NCBI GenBank assembly: GCA_023247835.1
Contig: JAHFFU010000045.1
Span: forward strand, 1 to 7,309
Source: Candidatus Bathyarchaeota archaeon
Lineage (GTDB): Archaea > Thermoproteota > Bathyarchaeia > 40CM-2-53-6 > FEN-987
DNA: 7,309 nt
Direction of reading: 5' to 3'
The translations under genes and the position numbers were made by a program. Within the stretch, counting starts at the first letter, position 1; each line of letters begins with the position of its first letter. A model generated the notes under the pieces. The model made no database searches, was not told where the DNA came from, and saw only the letters and a list, made by a program, of their open reading frames with translations. This document shows, piece after piece, positions 1-4,059 of the stretch.

Positions 1-2
1 GT

Positions 3-131
3 GACTATCCAGAAATTGTTGAGTTCCTAGTCGAGAATGGAATAGACAGCATATCTTTGAACGCAGACGTCATAGGCAAAATGAAGCAAGTGGTCGCAAC
101 GGTTGAAGAGAGGTACGCAGAAGCATCCTAA
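3..131 (+). CDS. ppsA: Phosphoenolpyruvate synthase, C-terminal end (partial)
   Basis: Only the last 42 codons and the TAA stop are inside the window; the gene enters from the left edge. The peptide runs from DYPEIVEFLVENGIDSISLN through a Lys-rich helix to ...ERYAEAS. The GIDSISLN block is the end of the PEP-utilising TIM-barrel domain in phosphoenolpyruvate synthases; pyruvate phosphate dikinases end differently. From family knowledge, the enzyme converts pyruvate plus ATP to PEP, AMP and phosphate in the cytoplasm, for gluconeogenesis or, in some archaea, glycolysis. It ends 17 bp before the convergent stop of the CBS-domain gene. The N-terminal nucleotide-binding and phosphohistidine domains are not visible, so the identification rests on the tail alone. 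Confidence 0.82.
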   Translation, partial: DYPEIVEFLVENGIDSISLNADVIGKMKQVVATVEERYAEAS

Positions 132-148
132 ACGAAGCTCGGAGACAA

Positions 149-559
149 CTACGCCAAGCCCATCTTGGCCAGTTTCTGAAAATCCGTCATGCTCTGCACC
201 AAATCAGTCTGGCTAACTATCCCAATTATCTTGTCGTGCTCAGTCACAACCAAGCGTTTCACCTGCTTCTCCACCATTTTTCTGGCCGCATCGATGAGTG
301 AGCCTGAAGCATCAATAGTGGCCAAGGGTGCGGTCATAATGTCCGCAACTGTAAGCTTCGACGGATCTGTGGCCTCCGCAACGACCTTCTCCACTAAATC
401 GCGCTCGGTAACGATGCCGAAAGGCAATCCGTCCCTGTTGGCAACCAGGGAACCTATACCCTTCTCCACCATCAATCTTGCAGCATCCTTCGCTTTGGCC
501 TTCGAGTCTATGGAAACGATGGTGCGCATGATTTGGCGAACTGTGATTTCAGCGGACAA
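149..559 (-). CDS. Two-CBS-domain protein
   Basis: A 136-residue protein made almost entirely of one CBS pair. CBS1 spans about residues 6-62 (TVRQIMRTIVSID, then GIVTERDLVEKV) and CBS2 about 70-128 (TVADIMTAPLATID, then IGIVSQTDLV). Each repeat has the usual sheet-helix order and the closing G-I-V-x-x-x-D-L motif. CBS pairs bind adenine nucleotides or S-adenosylmethionine and act as sensors; stand-alone archaeal copies mostly have no assigned partner. The start is TTG at 559, just before the first conserved strand. An AGGAG lies about 12 nt upstream (572-576), further away than usual, and the AT-rich 577-598 could be the promoter. The gene follows the nitrilase-family gene after 53 bp on the same strand. 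The fold is certain; the ligand and target are unknown. Confidence 0.9.
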   Translation of the reverse strand: MSAEITVRQIMRTIVSIDSKAKAKDAARLMVEKGIGSLVANRDGLPFGIVTERDLVEKVVAEATDPSKLTVADIMTAPLATIDASGSLIDAARKMVEKQVKRLVVTEHDKIIGIVSQTDLVQSMTDFQKLAKMGLA

Positions 560-576
560 CTTTTCTCTACACTCCT

Positions 577-599
577 AATTAGTTGAATTCAATTAAAGG
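577..599 (-). promoter_or_regulatory. Possible archaeal promoter of the CBS-domain gene
   Basis: On the minus strand this is a strongly AT-rich block (CTTTAATTGAATTCAACTAA) between the nitrilase-family stop and the CBS-gene start. The TTTAATT end lies about 33-40 nt upstream of the TTG start, giving room for a TATA box and a short leader. A purine-rich AGGAG follows at 572-576. It is identified by composition and position only. Confidence 0.35.
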
Positions 600-612
600 C
601 TTATCGGGCTAT

Positions 613-1374
613 TCAACGCGCGTATGCTTGAGGGGTTCTATCTCTAAGCAGATTGTTCTTTGAGGTCACGGCTTTGTTGCGAGCCTTTGCGAGATCTATT
701 TTCCGCACCACGCATTCCTCCCGTGTTGCCGAAGCCCGATAAATAATCCTGCCCAGCGGGTTAACAATCTCAGATTGACCTATGTAACGGAGGCCTCGCT
801 CTGCCCCGACACGGTCGGCGGTAACTGTGTAGACCCTGTTTTCTAAGGCACGAGTCTTCATAGCCTCAGGGCAGTTGGGAAGAACAAGGTTCGACGGGTG
901 AGCTATGACCTCTGCCCCCTTCAGCATCAGCGAGCGAGCCGATTCAGGGAAGTACCAGTCGAAACAAACCATGACGCCGACCTTTCCAAATACCTTGAAC
1001 TCAACCCCGGGTTTGAAAAATCTCTTTTCATTGTAGAAAAGGTGAACCTTTCGGTAAGTCCCCAAGTACTTGCCGCCCTTCACGACAACGGCAGAATTGT
1101 AGAGGTTCAGTCCTTTGCGTTCAGCGATACCAGCAACAACCATCGTTCCATCCCGCTTCGAGAAATCCTTCAGGGCCTCCGTCGTGGCACCTTCCGGAAT
1201 CGGCTCAGCAACACTCGCGACTTCGCGCCGATTTCTAAAATTGTAGCCTGTGTTGAAGAGTTCCGGGAGAACAATGAGATTTGCCCTTTTCGTACCAATG
1301 AGTCGCAGAGCCCTGTCAACGTTTCCCTCCACGTCAAGAAGTTGAGAATCAATTTGAACGAGACCTACTAGCAT
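613..1374 (-). CDS. Nitrilase-superfamily carbon-nitrogen hydrolase
   Basis: A 253-residue, full-length single-domain enzyme. The catalytic triad is in place: Glu38 in VLPELFNTGY, Lys109 in TYRKVHLF, and Cys137 in VGVMVCFDWYFPESAR. Glu116 is a candidate for the fourth conserved acid. The C-terminal ALENRVYTVTADRVG block is typical of archaeal nitrilase-like amidases such as the Pyrococcus enzyme. The family hydrolyses amides, carbamoyl groups or nitriles through a thioester on the cysteine; the substrate cannot be told here and may be a small aliphatic amide or an N-carbamoyl compound. The ATG at 1372-1374 precedes the first beta strand directly. No clear Shine-Dalgarno sequence is next to it. 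It lies downstream of tRNA-Phe on the same strand and 53 bp upstream of the CBS gene. Confidence 0.92.
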   Translation of the reverse strand: MLVGLVQIDSQLLDVEGNVDRALRLIGTKRANLIVLPELFNTGYNFRNRREVASVAEPIPEGATTEALKDFSKRDGTMVVAGIAERKGLNLYNSAVVVKGGKYLGTYRKVHLFYNEKRFFKPGVEFKVFGKVGVMVCFDWYFPESARSLMLKGAEVIAHPSNLVLPNCPEAMKTRALENRVYTVTADRVGAERGLRYIGQSEIVNPLGRIIYRASATREECVVRKIDLAKARNKAVTSKNNLLRDRTPQAYAR

Positions 1375-1446
1375 TGAAACTACGCCTCGAGTCCTTTCCT
1401 GAGTTCGTCCCCGTAGATTTCAATTATGCCTTAGTAAATTTTAGTC

Positions 1447-1453
1447 AAAAAAA
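1447..1453 (-). terminator. Oligo-T terminator of tRNA-Phe
   Basis: A run of seven T residues on the minus strand starts 8 nt after the encoded CCA of tRNA-Phe. Archaeal RNA polymerase commonly stops at oligo-T runs. No hairpin is needed and none is obvious. Confidence 0.55.
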
Positions 1454-1477
1454 GCTAAGTTGGTGCCGAGGGCGGGA

Positions 1478-1503
1478 GACTCAGGAACGTTTTTCGCGTT
1501 CCA
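1478..1503 (-). other. tRNA-Phe intron 4, 26 nt, between positions 59 and 60
   Basis: The inner helix is six pairs, GGAACG with CGTTCC, around a 7-nt A-rich loop. The central helix is TTCA (1509-1506) with TGAG (1483-1480), including one G-U. The bulges are AA|T and TC|T. Splicing gives T loop TTCAAAT. The first outer pair is the A53-C61 mismatch; the rest of the T stem pairs. Confidence 0.83.
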
Positions 1504-1516
1504 TTTGAATCCGCGA

Positions 1517-1543
1517 TTGGGCCTACGTTTTGGTAGGCGTAGT
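1517..1543 (-). other. tRNA-Phe intron 3, 27 nt, between positions 46 and 47
   Basis: The central helix is GGGT (1549-1546) with GCCC (1522-1519), one pair being a G-U wobble. The inner helix is CTACG with CGTAG around a 10-nt loop, and the bulges are TG|A and AA|T. Splicing leaves the five-base variable loop TTGTC, with C48 able to pair with G15. The outer helix is weaker because 1550 and 1515 are both C. Confidence 0.83.
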
Positions 1544-1559
1544 CAACCCGGTCTTCAGC

Positions 1560-1580
1560 TACACCCTTGGTTTCCCAAGT
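1560..1580 (-). other. tRNA-Phe intron 2, 21 nt, between positions 30 and 31
   Basis: The central helix is CACC (1586-1583) with GGTG (1565-1562). The inner hairpin is CTTGG with CCAAG closed by a GAAA tetraloop. The bulges are CG|A and TA|G, and outer pairs are 1587-1558 and 1588-1557. Splicing joins CCCG to G31 and restores a perfect anticodon stem with loop CTGAAGA. Without this excision the stem has an A-C mismatch and the anticodon would be misread. Confidence 0.9.
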
Positions 1581-1603
1581 CGGGTGCTCTCCCAGGCTGA
1601 GCT

Positions 1604-1622
1604 TTCGAGGGAACAGATTCCT
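1604..1622 (-). other. tRNA-Phe intron 1, 19 nt, between positions 8 and 9
   Basis: It forms a complete bulge-helix-bulge. The central helix is CGAG (1628-1625) with CTCG (1609-1606). The inner hairpin is GGAA (1621-1618) with TTCC (1613-1610) around TCTG. The two 3-nt bulges are GT|A and AA|A, and the outer helix pairs 1630-1629 with 1602-1601. Cutting after the second base of each bulge gives exactly U8-A9 joined to the D stem. The position is noncanonical. Confidence 0.9.
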
Positions 1623-1667
1623 ACCTCGGCGTTCCTGGGCACTAGACAACGCCAGTTTTCGCTCGGC

Positions 1668-1675
1668 AACTTAAG
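1668..1675 (-). promoter_or_regulatory. Candidate TATA box for tRNA-Phe
   Basis: CTTAAGTT on the minus strand, centred about 41 nt upstream of tRNA-Phe base 1, is the best match to an archaeal TATA core in the 172-bp divergent spacer (1631-1802). It would imply a 5' leader of roughly 15 nt. Only position and composition support it. Confidence 0.3.
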
Positions 1676-1761
1676 GCTTCTTCTAGTTCTCAAGTCGCGA
1701 AGCAATCAAGAGTTCTCCAACAGCTCCAAACATTCGAGTGCGCGTTACCCGCCATAGTTTT

Positions 1762-1796
1762 CCGAAGGTTTTTAGGCGGAGTTCGAAACCACTCGG
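1762..1796. repeat. Imperfect inverted repeat upstream of tRNA-Ala
   Basis: CCGA-a-GGTTT (1762-1771) is complementary to AAACC-ac-TCGG (1786-1796), nine pairs with small internal bulges around a 14-nt loop. It ends 6 bp before tRNA-Ala and overlaps its likely promoter, a T-rich stretch at 1769-1773. It does not fit a tRNA arm on either strand. It could be an RNA structure, a protein site or chance. Confidence 0.4.
1768..1776 (+). promoter_or_regulatory. Candidate TATA-like element for tRNA-Ala
   Basis: The stretch GTTTTTAGG lies about 27-35 nt upstream of tRNA-Ala base 1 and is the only AT-rich run close to the right distance for an archaeal TATA box. It is a poor consensus match, so support is weak. 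Confidence 0.27.
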
Positions 1797-1826
1797 CAAG
1801 GTGGGCCGGTAGATCAGCCTGGTATG

Positions 1827-1856
1827 AGCGCCGTGAAACACGGACGACGCGACTAA
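1827..1856 (+). other. tRNA-Ala intron 1, 30 nt, between positions 22 and 23
   Basis: This D-arm insertion splits the 3' strand of the D stem. It carries a hairpin CCGTG-AAA-CACGG (1831-1843) on a GCG/CGC helix (1828-1830 with 1848-1850). Exon GGT (1821-1823) can pair with ACT (1852-1854). The bulges would be TG|A and AA|A. The fold is a relaxed bulge-helix-bulge, with A1824-G1851 unpaired. Sliding by one base (1828-1857) gives the same product. Confidence 0.82.
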
Positions 1857-1871
1857 ATCGTCCGCTTGGCA

Positions 1872-1889
1872 TGCTTCAATTGCCCGCAA
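1872..1889 (+). other. tRNA-Ala intron 2, 18 nt, canonical position 37/38
   Basis: The bulges CA|T (1870-1872) and AA|T (1888-1890) flank a short central helix (U1867-G1886, G1868-C1885, G1869-C1884) and a two-pair inner helix. The anticodon stem CCGC/GCGG is the outer helix. This is the usual archaeal intron site. Removal gives loop TTGGCAT. Confidence 0.85.
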
Positions 1890-1896
1890 TGCGGAA

Positions 1897-1916
1897 AGAA
1901 TCCAACAATCCCGAAA
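1897..1916 (+). other. tRNA-Ala intron 3, 20 nt, between positions 44 and 45
   Basis: The 20-nt insertion is required to turn a 25-nt variable region into the standard AGGTC. CGG (1892-1894) pairs with CCG (1911-1913), with A-rich bulges on both sides, and the inner pairs G1898-C1910 and A1899-T1909 follow. The repeated A residues allow placement at 1895-1914, 1896-1915 or 1897-1916 with the same spliced product. Confidence 0.8.
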
Positions 1917-1964
1917 GGTCGCGGGTTCAAATCCCGCCCGGTCCACCATAACAACCCACATGCA

Positions 1965-2789
1965 ATGCGAGCCTTGAAAGAAATGTTCGATGATAACGGC
2001 AAAGAGCTGGAGCTCCTGAAGACTCTGGGATTGTCCGCTGGTGAGTCCAAGGTGTACCTAAAGTTACTTTCTCAACCTGAAGGCGAGATGTTAGACAAAG
2101 TTGTTACGGCATTCGGAATGCCCGCCGCGATTGCCGAAGACTCGCTGAAATCGCTGGCTGACAAAGGCCTTGTGAGAATCTCCAGCAATAGAGTTGAAGT
2201 CATCCAACCACGCACCGTTCTCCAGAGAATACTTGAGCAGAGGAAGCGGGCGCTCGAGAGCCAAGTAAGCCAGGAAACTTCTGTGGCCCTAGAGTTGGAG
2301 AAGTTGCTCGAACCTGTCTACTGGGAAAGTAGGCTTGGGATTCGGCCTGAGGAAATTATTGGGCCCTTACGAGACCTTCCAGAAATGGAAGTGCAGACGG
2401 CCCGAATTCTTGCAAACGCAGCGAAGGAAGTGTCCATCTTCGCAGAAACGTTTGGGTGGTACGGTAAGGTTCGCGAATCACTTTTCCAGGCCCACGATCG
2501 CGGCGTAAGCATGAAGGTTCTGATGATGGTAAAGGATGACTCCACAAAGGAACGCGCAAAAGAACTTCGTGGTCTAGGGATTCAAGTGCGCCACTGCGCC
2601 GAGGAATGGTACCCAGTTAGGGGGACGCTGGTAGATGATCAGGAACTTGTTTTCGTGGTGTGGGCAACAAAGAAAAGCGCCGTGCCACGTCCCATATACT
2701 ATCGCCCAAACTATACCAAGAACCAAGGGTTGATCAGAATATTCCGAGACGCCTTCCTAAAGAGATGGGAAGAAGGCCAGCCGATCTAA
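1965..2789 (+). CDS. TrmB-family transcriptional regulator
   Basis: A 274-residue protein. The N-terminal winged helix-turn-helix covers about residues 14-90 (LLKTLGLSAGESKVYLKLL, then LKSLADKGLVRI). A coiled-coil linker follows (about 88-122, ILEQRKRALESQVSQ), then a C-terminal domain resembling the phospholipase-D-like effector domain of TrmB proteins (AAKEVSIFAE, then AHDRGVSMKVLMM and the VDDQELVFVVWA strand pair). Characterised TrmB proteins bind sugars and control sugar uptake or central metabolism; the ligand here is unknown, though sugar-activation genes lie downstream. The open frame extends back into tRNA-Ala, so I chose ATG 1965, the first start after the CCA; ATG 1983 is an alternative. 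With no Shine-Dalgarno sequence or room for a promoter, its message may arise by 3' processing of the tRNA or from a promoter overlapping the tRNA. Confidence 0.87.
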   Translation: MRALKEMFDDNGKELELLKTLGLSAGESKVYLKLLSQPEGEMLDKVVTAFGMPAAIAEDSLKSLADKGLVRISSNRVEVIQPRTVLQRILEQRKRALESQVSQETSVALELEKLLEPVYWESRLGIRPEEIIGPLRDLPEMEVQTARILANAAKEVSIFAETFGWYGKVRESLFQAHDRGVSMKVLMMVKDDSTKERAKELRGLGIQVRHCAEEWYPVRGTLVDDQELVFVVWATKKSAVPRPIYYRPNYTKNQGLIRIFRDAFLKRWEEGQPI

Positions 2790-2867
2790 ATTCCTACATA
2801 ATAATAGAGATGCGCCACTCCAAATCTAACACGCAAAGGTCTTTTGGACGCCAAGACGGAAGTGTAA

Positions 2868-2891
2868 GTTCCTCCCATCTACCGTTCCTCC
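2868..2891. repeat. Short direct repeat upstream of the sugar-nucleotide operon
   Basis: GTTCCTCC occurs at 2868-2875 and again at 2884-2891, 16 bp apart start to start, in the 158-bp gap before the nucleotidyltransferase gene. The spacing is about one and a half helical turns. It could be a regulator site; two 8-bp copies can also arise by chance. Confidence 0.3.
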
Positions 2892-2947
2892 GAAGCACAA
2901 AATAGCGTCAAGATTCTCCTATGCTGAATGAGCTTGTGTGAATCGGT

Positions 2948-4045
2948 ATGAAGGCGATAGTCCTTGCGGGAGGGTATGCGACTCGCCTTCGGCCTATCAG
3001 CTACGCGTTGCCTAAACTCCTTTTTCCCGTGCTTGGAAAGCCAATGATCTACTGGACGCTCGACCTGTTGAAAGGCATCGGCGTCGAAAAAGTCGTCCTG
3101 GCTGTGAATTACCTGGCGGATTTGTTGCGTAGGGAGGTGGGGGTGAATTACAAGGGAATCGAAATCAAATATTCACTTGAAAAAGTCCCCTTGGGAACCG
3201 GTGGTCCCATAAGACTCGCCTCTGAAGTCACGCCTTTCGATAAAACATTCGTGGCAATGAACGGGGACGTAATTGCTAACATAGATCTAAGTGTGATGTT
3301 GAAGCAGCACGAGCAATCTAGGGCATCCATCACTGATGCTCTTCACGAGGTGAAAGACCCCACTAGATTTGGCGTCGTTCAGCTCGACGACGAAAGGCGG
3401 ATTCGGCGTTTTGTTGAGAAGCCCAATCAAAAGGAAGCGCCTAGCCGTCTCGTTAACGCAGGTATCTACTTGATTGAACCTGAGGTTCTGCAAATGATCC
3501 CCGCGAACCGTAAGGTCTCATTGGAGAGGGAGATATTCCCGCTTCTCGCAAGGGATGGAAAGTTGAGTGGGTTCCAGTTTTCAGGCGACTGGTTCGACAT
3601 TGGTAGCCTATCAGATTATCAAAAGGCCAACTTCTCTTTGCTTGGAAAACATGCGAAGGGGGCGGTTTTGCAGAAGGATAATGTGCGCCTGGCTGAAGGC
3701 GCAGTTGTACGGCCACCTGTTATTCTCGGCGAGGGTTCGAGGGTGGAGAAGAGGGCTGTTGTCGGTCCGCGTGTGATAGGCGGGAAAGATGAGTTGATAG
3801 AAGACCGCGCACGAGTATCAAATTCGATCTTGTTCGATGGGGTCACGATAGGTCAGGGGTCAGTTGTCGAAGGTGCGATTTTGGCGTCTAGTGTAAACGT
3901 TGGAAGAGGAGTGAGAATCGAACCCGGGTCGATCGTGTCACCGTACGTTCAGATTCGAGACGGTGTCAAGGTCGGCAGGAAAACTATAGTTCACCCCCAC
4001 AAGGAAGTCGAATCGAGCATAAAGCCTGAAACCCACGTGATGTGA
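2948..4045 (+). CDS. Sugar-1-phosphate nucleotidyltransferase with left-handed beta-helix domain (GlmU-like)
   Basis: A 365-residue protein of two domains. Residues 1-235 are the nucleotidyltransferase: LAGGYATRLRP (6-16) and PK (22-23) bind the nucleotide and substrate phosphate, LGTGG (82-86) binds the base, and NGD (105-107) supplies the metal-binding Asp107. VEKP, NAGIYLI and GDWFDIG follow in the usual order. Residues from about 245 show hexapeptide-like spacing (VVRPPVILGEGSRVEKRAVVG and onward), a left-handed beta-helix. Family members join a sugar-1-phosphate to UTP, dTTP or GTP. Beside a phosphoglucosamine-type mutase and a GlcNAc-1-P transferase, UDP-GlcNAc synthesis is the best inference. 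The helix domain is short, so acetyltransferase activity is uncertain; mannose- or glucose-1-phosphate is an alternative substrate. It starts with ATG and is the first gene of the operon, 14 bp before the mutase gene. Confidence 0.88.
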   Translation: MKAIVLAGGYATRLRPISYALPKLLFPVLGKPMIYWTLDLLKGIGVEKVVLAVNYLADLLRREVGVNYKGIEIKYSLEKVPLGTGGPIRLASEVTPFDKTFVAMNGDVIANIDLSVMLKQHEQSRASITDALHEVKDPTRFGVVQLDDERRIRRFVEKPNQKEAPSRLVNAGIYLIEPEVLQMIPANRKVSLEREIFPLLARDGKLSGFQFSGDWFDIGSLSDYQKANFSLLGKHAKGAVLQKDNVRLAEGAVVRPPVILGEGSRVEKRAVVGPRVIGGKDELIEDRARVSNSILFDGVTIGQGSVVEGAILASSVNVGRGVRIEPGSIVSPYVQIRDGVKVGRKTIVHPHKEVESSIKPETHVM

Positions 4046-4059
4046 GCTTGGCGAGATAG

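Larger units (their letters stand above)
1461..1630 (-). tRNA. tRNA-Phe(GAA) interrupted by four introns, CCA encoded
   Basis: Read on the minus strand, the 170-bp gene gives a 77-nt cloverleaf once four introns (19, 21, 27 and 26 nt) are removed. Acceptor GCCGAGG (1630-1624) pairs with CCTCGGC (1471-1465), followed by A73 and encoded CCA (1463-1461). D stem GCTC (1602-1599) pairs with GAGC (1589-1586) around AGCCTGGGA, which holds A14, G15, G18, G19 and G20. Anticodon stem CCCG+G pairs with CCGGG around loop CTGAAGA (1558-1552), giving anticodon GAA, U33 and G37. The variable loop is TTG+TC. T loop is TTCAAA+T. Every stem closes except A53 opposite C61, where G-C is nearly invariant. The splice sites are inferred from cloverleaf fit plus bulge-helix-bulge folding. 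A naive reading through the second intron gives a false Pro(TGG) anticodon. Confidence 0.9.
1803..1948 (+). tRNA. tRNA-Ala(GGC) interrupted by three introns, CCA encoded
   Basis: The 146-bp gene gives a 78-nt cloverleaf after removing introns of 30, 18 and 20 nt. Acceptor GGGCCGG (1803-1809) pairs with CCGGTCC (1938-1944), followed by A73 and encoded CCA (1946-1948). The G3-U70 wobble, the main alanine identity element, is present. D stem GATC (1812-1815) pairs with GA (1826 and 1857) plus TC (1858-1859). Anticodon stem TCCGC pairs with GCGGA around TTGGCAT, giving anticodon GGC. The variable loop AGGTC ends in C48, opposite G15. T arm GCGGG-TTCAAAT-CCCGC is perfect. All five stems close with no mismatch, which argues for a working gene. 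Intron ends were placed by cloverleaf fit and the bulge-helix-bulge rule; some can slide by a base because flanking bases repeat. Confidence 0.92.

Noticed and set aside
1461..1630. Annotation of the minus-strand tRNA as tRNA-Pro(TGG) with a 37/38 intron
   Set aside because: It leaves an A31-C39 mismatch and a poor bulge-helix-bulge at 37/38. The 30/31 intron gives a near-perfect motif, a fully paired stem and a standard Phe loop.
1461..1630. tRNA-Phe locus as a pseudogene
   Set aside because: Only one mismatch (A53-C61) remains after splicing; the introns fold well, CCA is encoded and an oligo-T terminator follows. Decay would be expected to damage several stems.
1455..1757. Open frames on both strands across tRNA-Phe
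   Set aside because: They coincide with the structured tRNA gene and its upstream spacer and show no protein-like pattern.
1631..1802. A further tRNA or C/D-box RNA in the divergent spacer
   Set aside because: GCCGAGTGG on the minus strand resembles a class II tRNA D arm and TTCGAAA resembles a T loop, but no matching acceptor or T stem could be assembled, and no convincing C and D box pair was found.
1866..1964. Extended N-terminus of the TrmB-like protein starting at TTG 1866
   Set aside because: Those codons are the anticodon loop, introns and T arm of tRNA-Ala. The apparent Cys-rich start is tRNA sequence read as protein.
1683..2050. Minus-strand reading frames over tRNA-Ala (peptides such as DRAGFEPATF and GRDLNPRPF)
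   Set aside because: These are the well-known spurious peptides produced by translating the antisense of a tRNA T arm.
2810..2905. A 31-residue open frame between the TrmB gene and the nucleotidyltransferase
   Set aside because: Low-complexity Ser/Arg composition, no ribosome site, no recognisable feature; it probably lies in the regulatory region.
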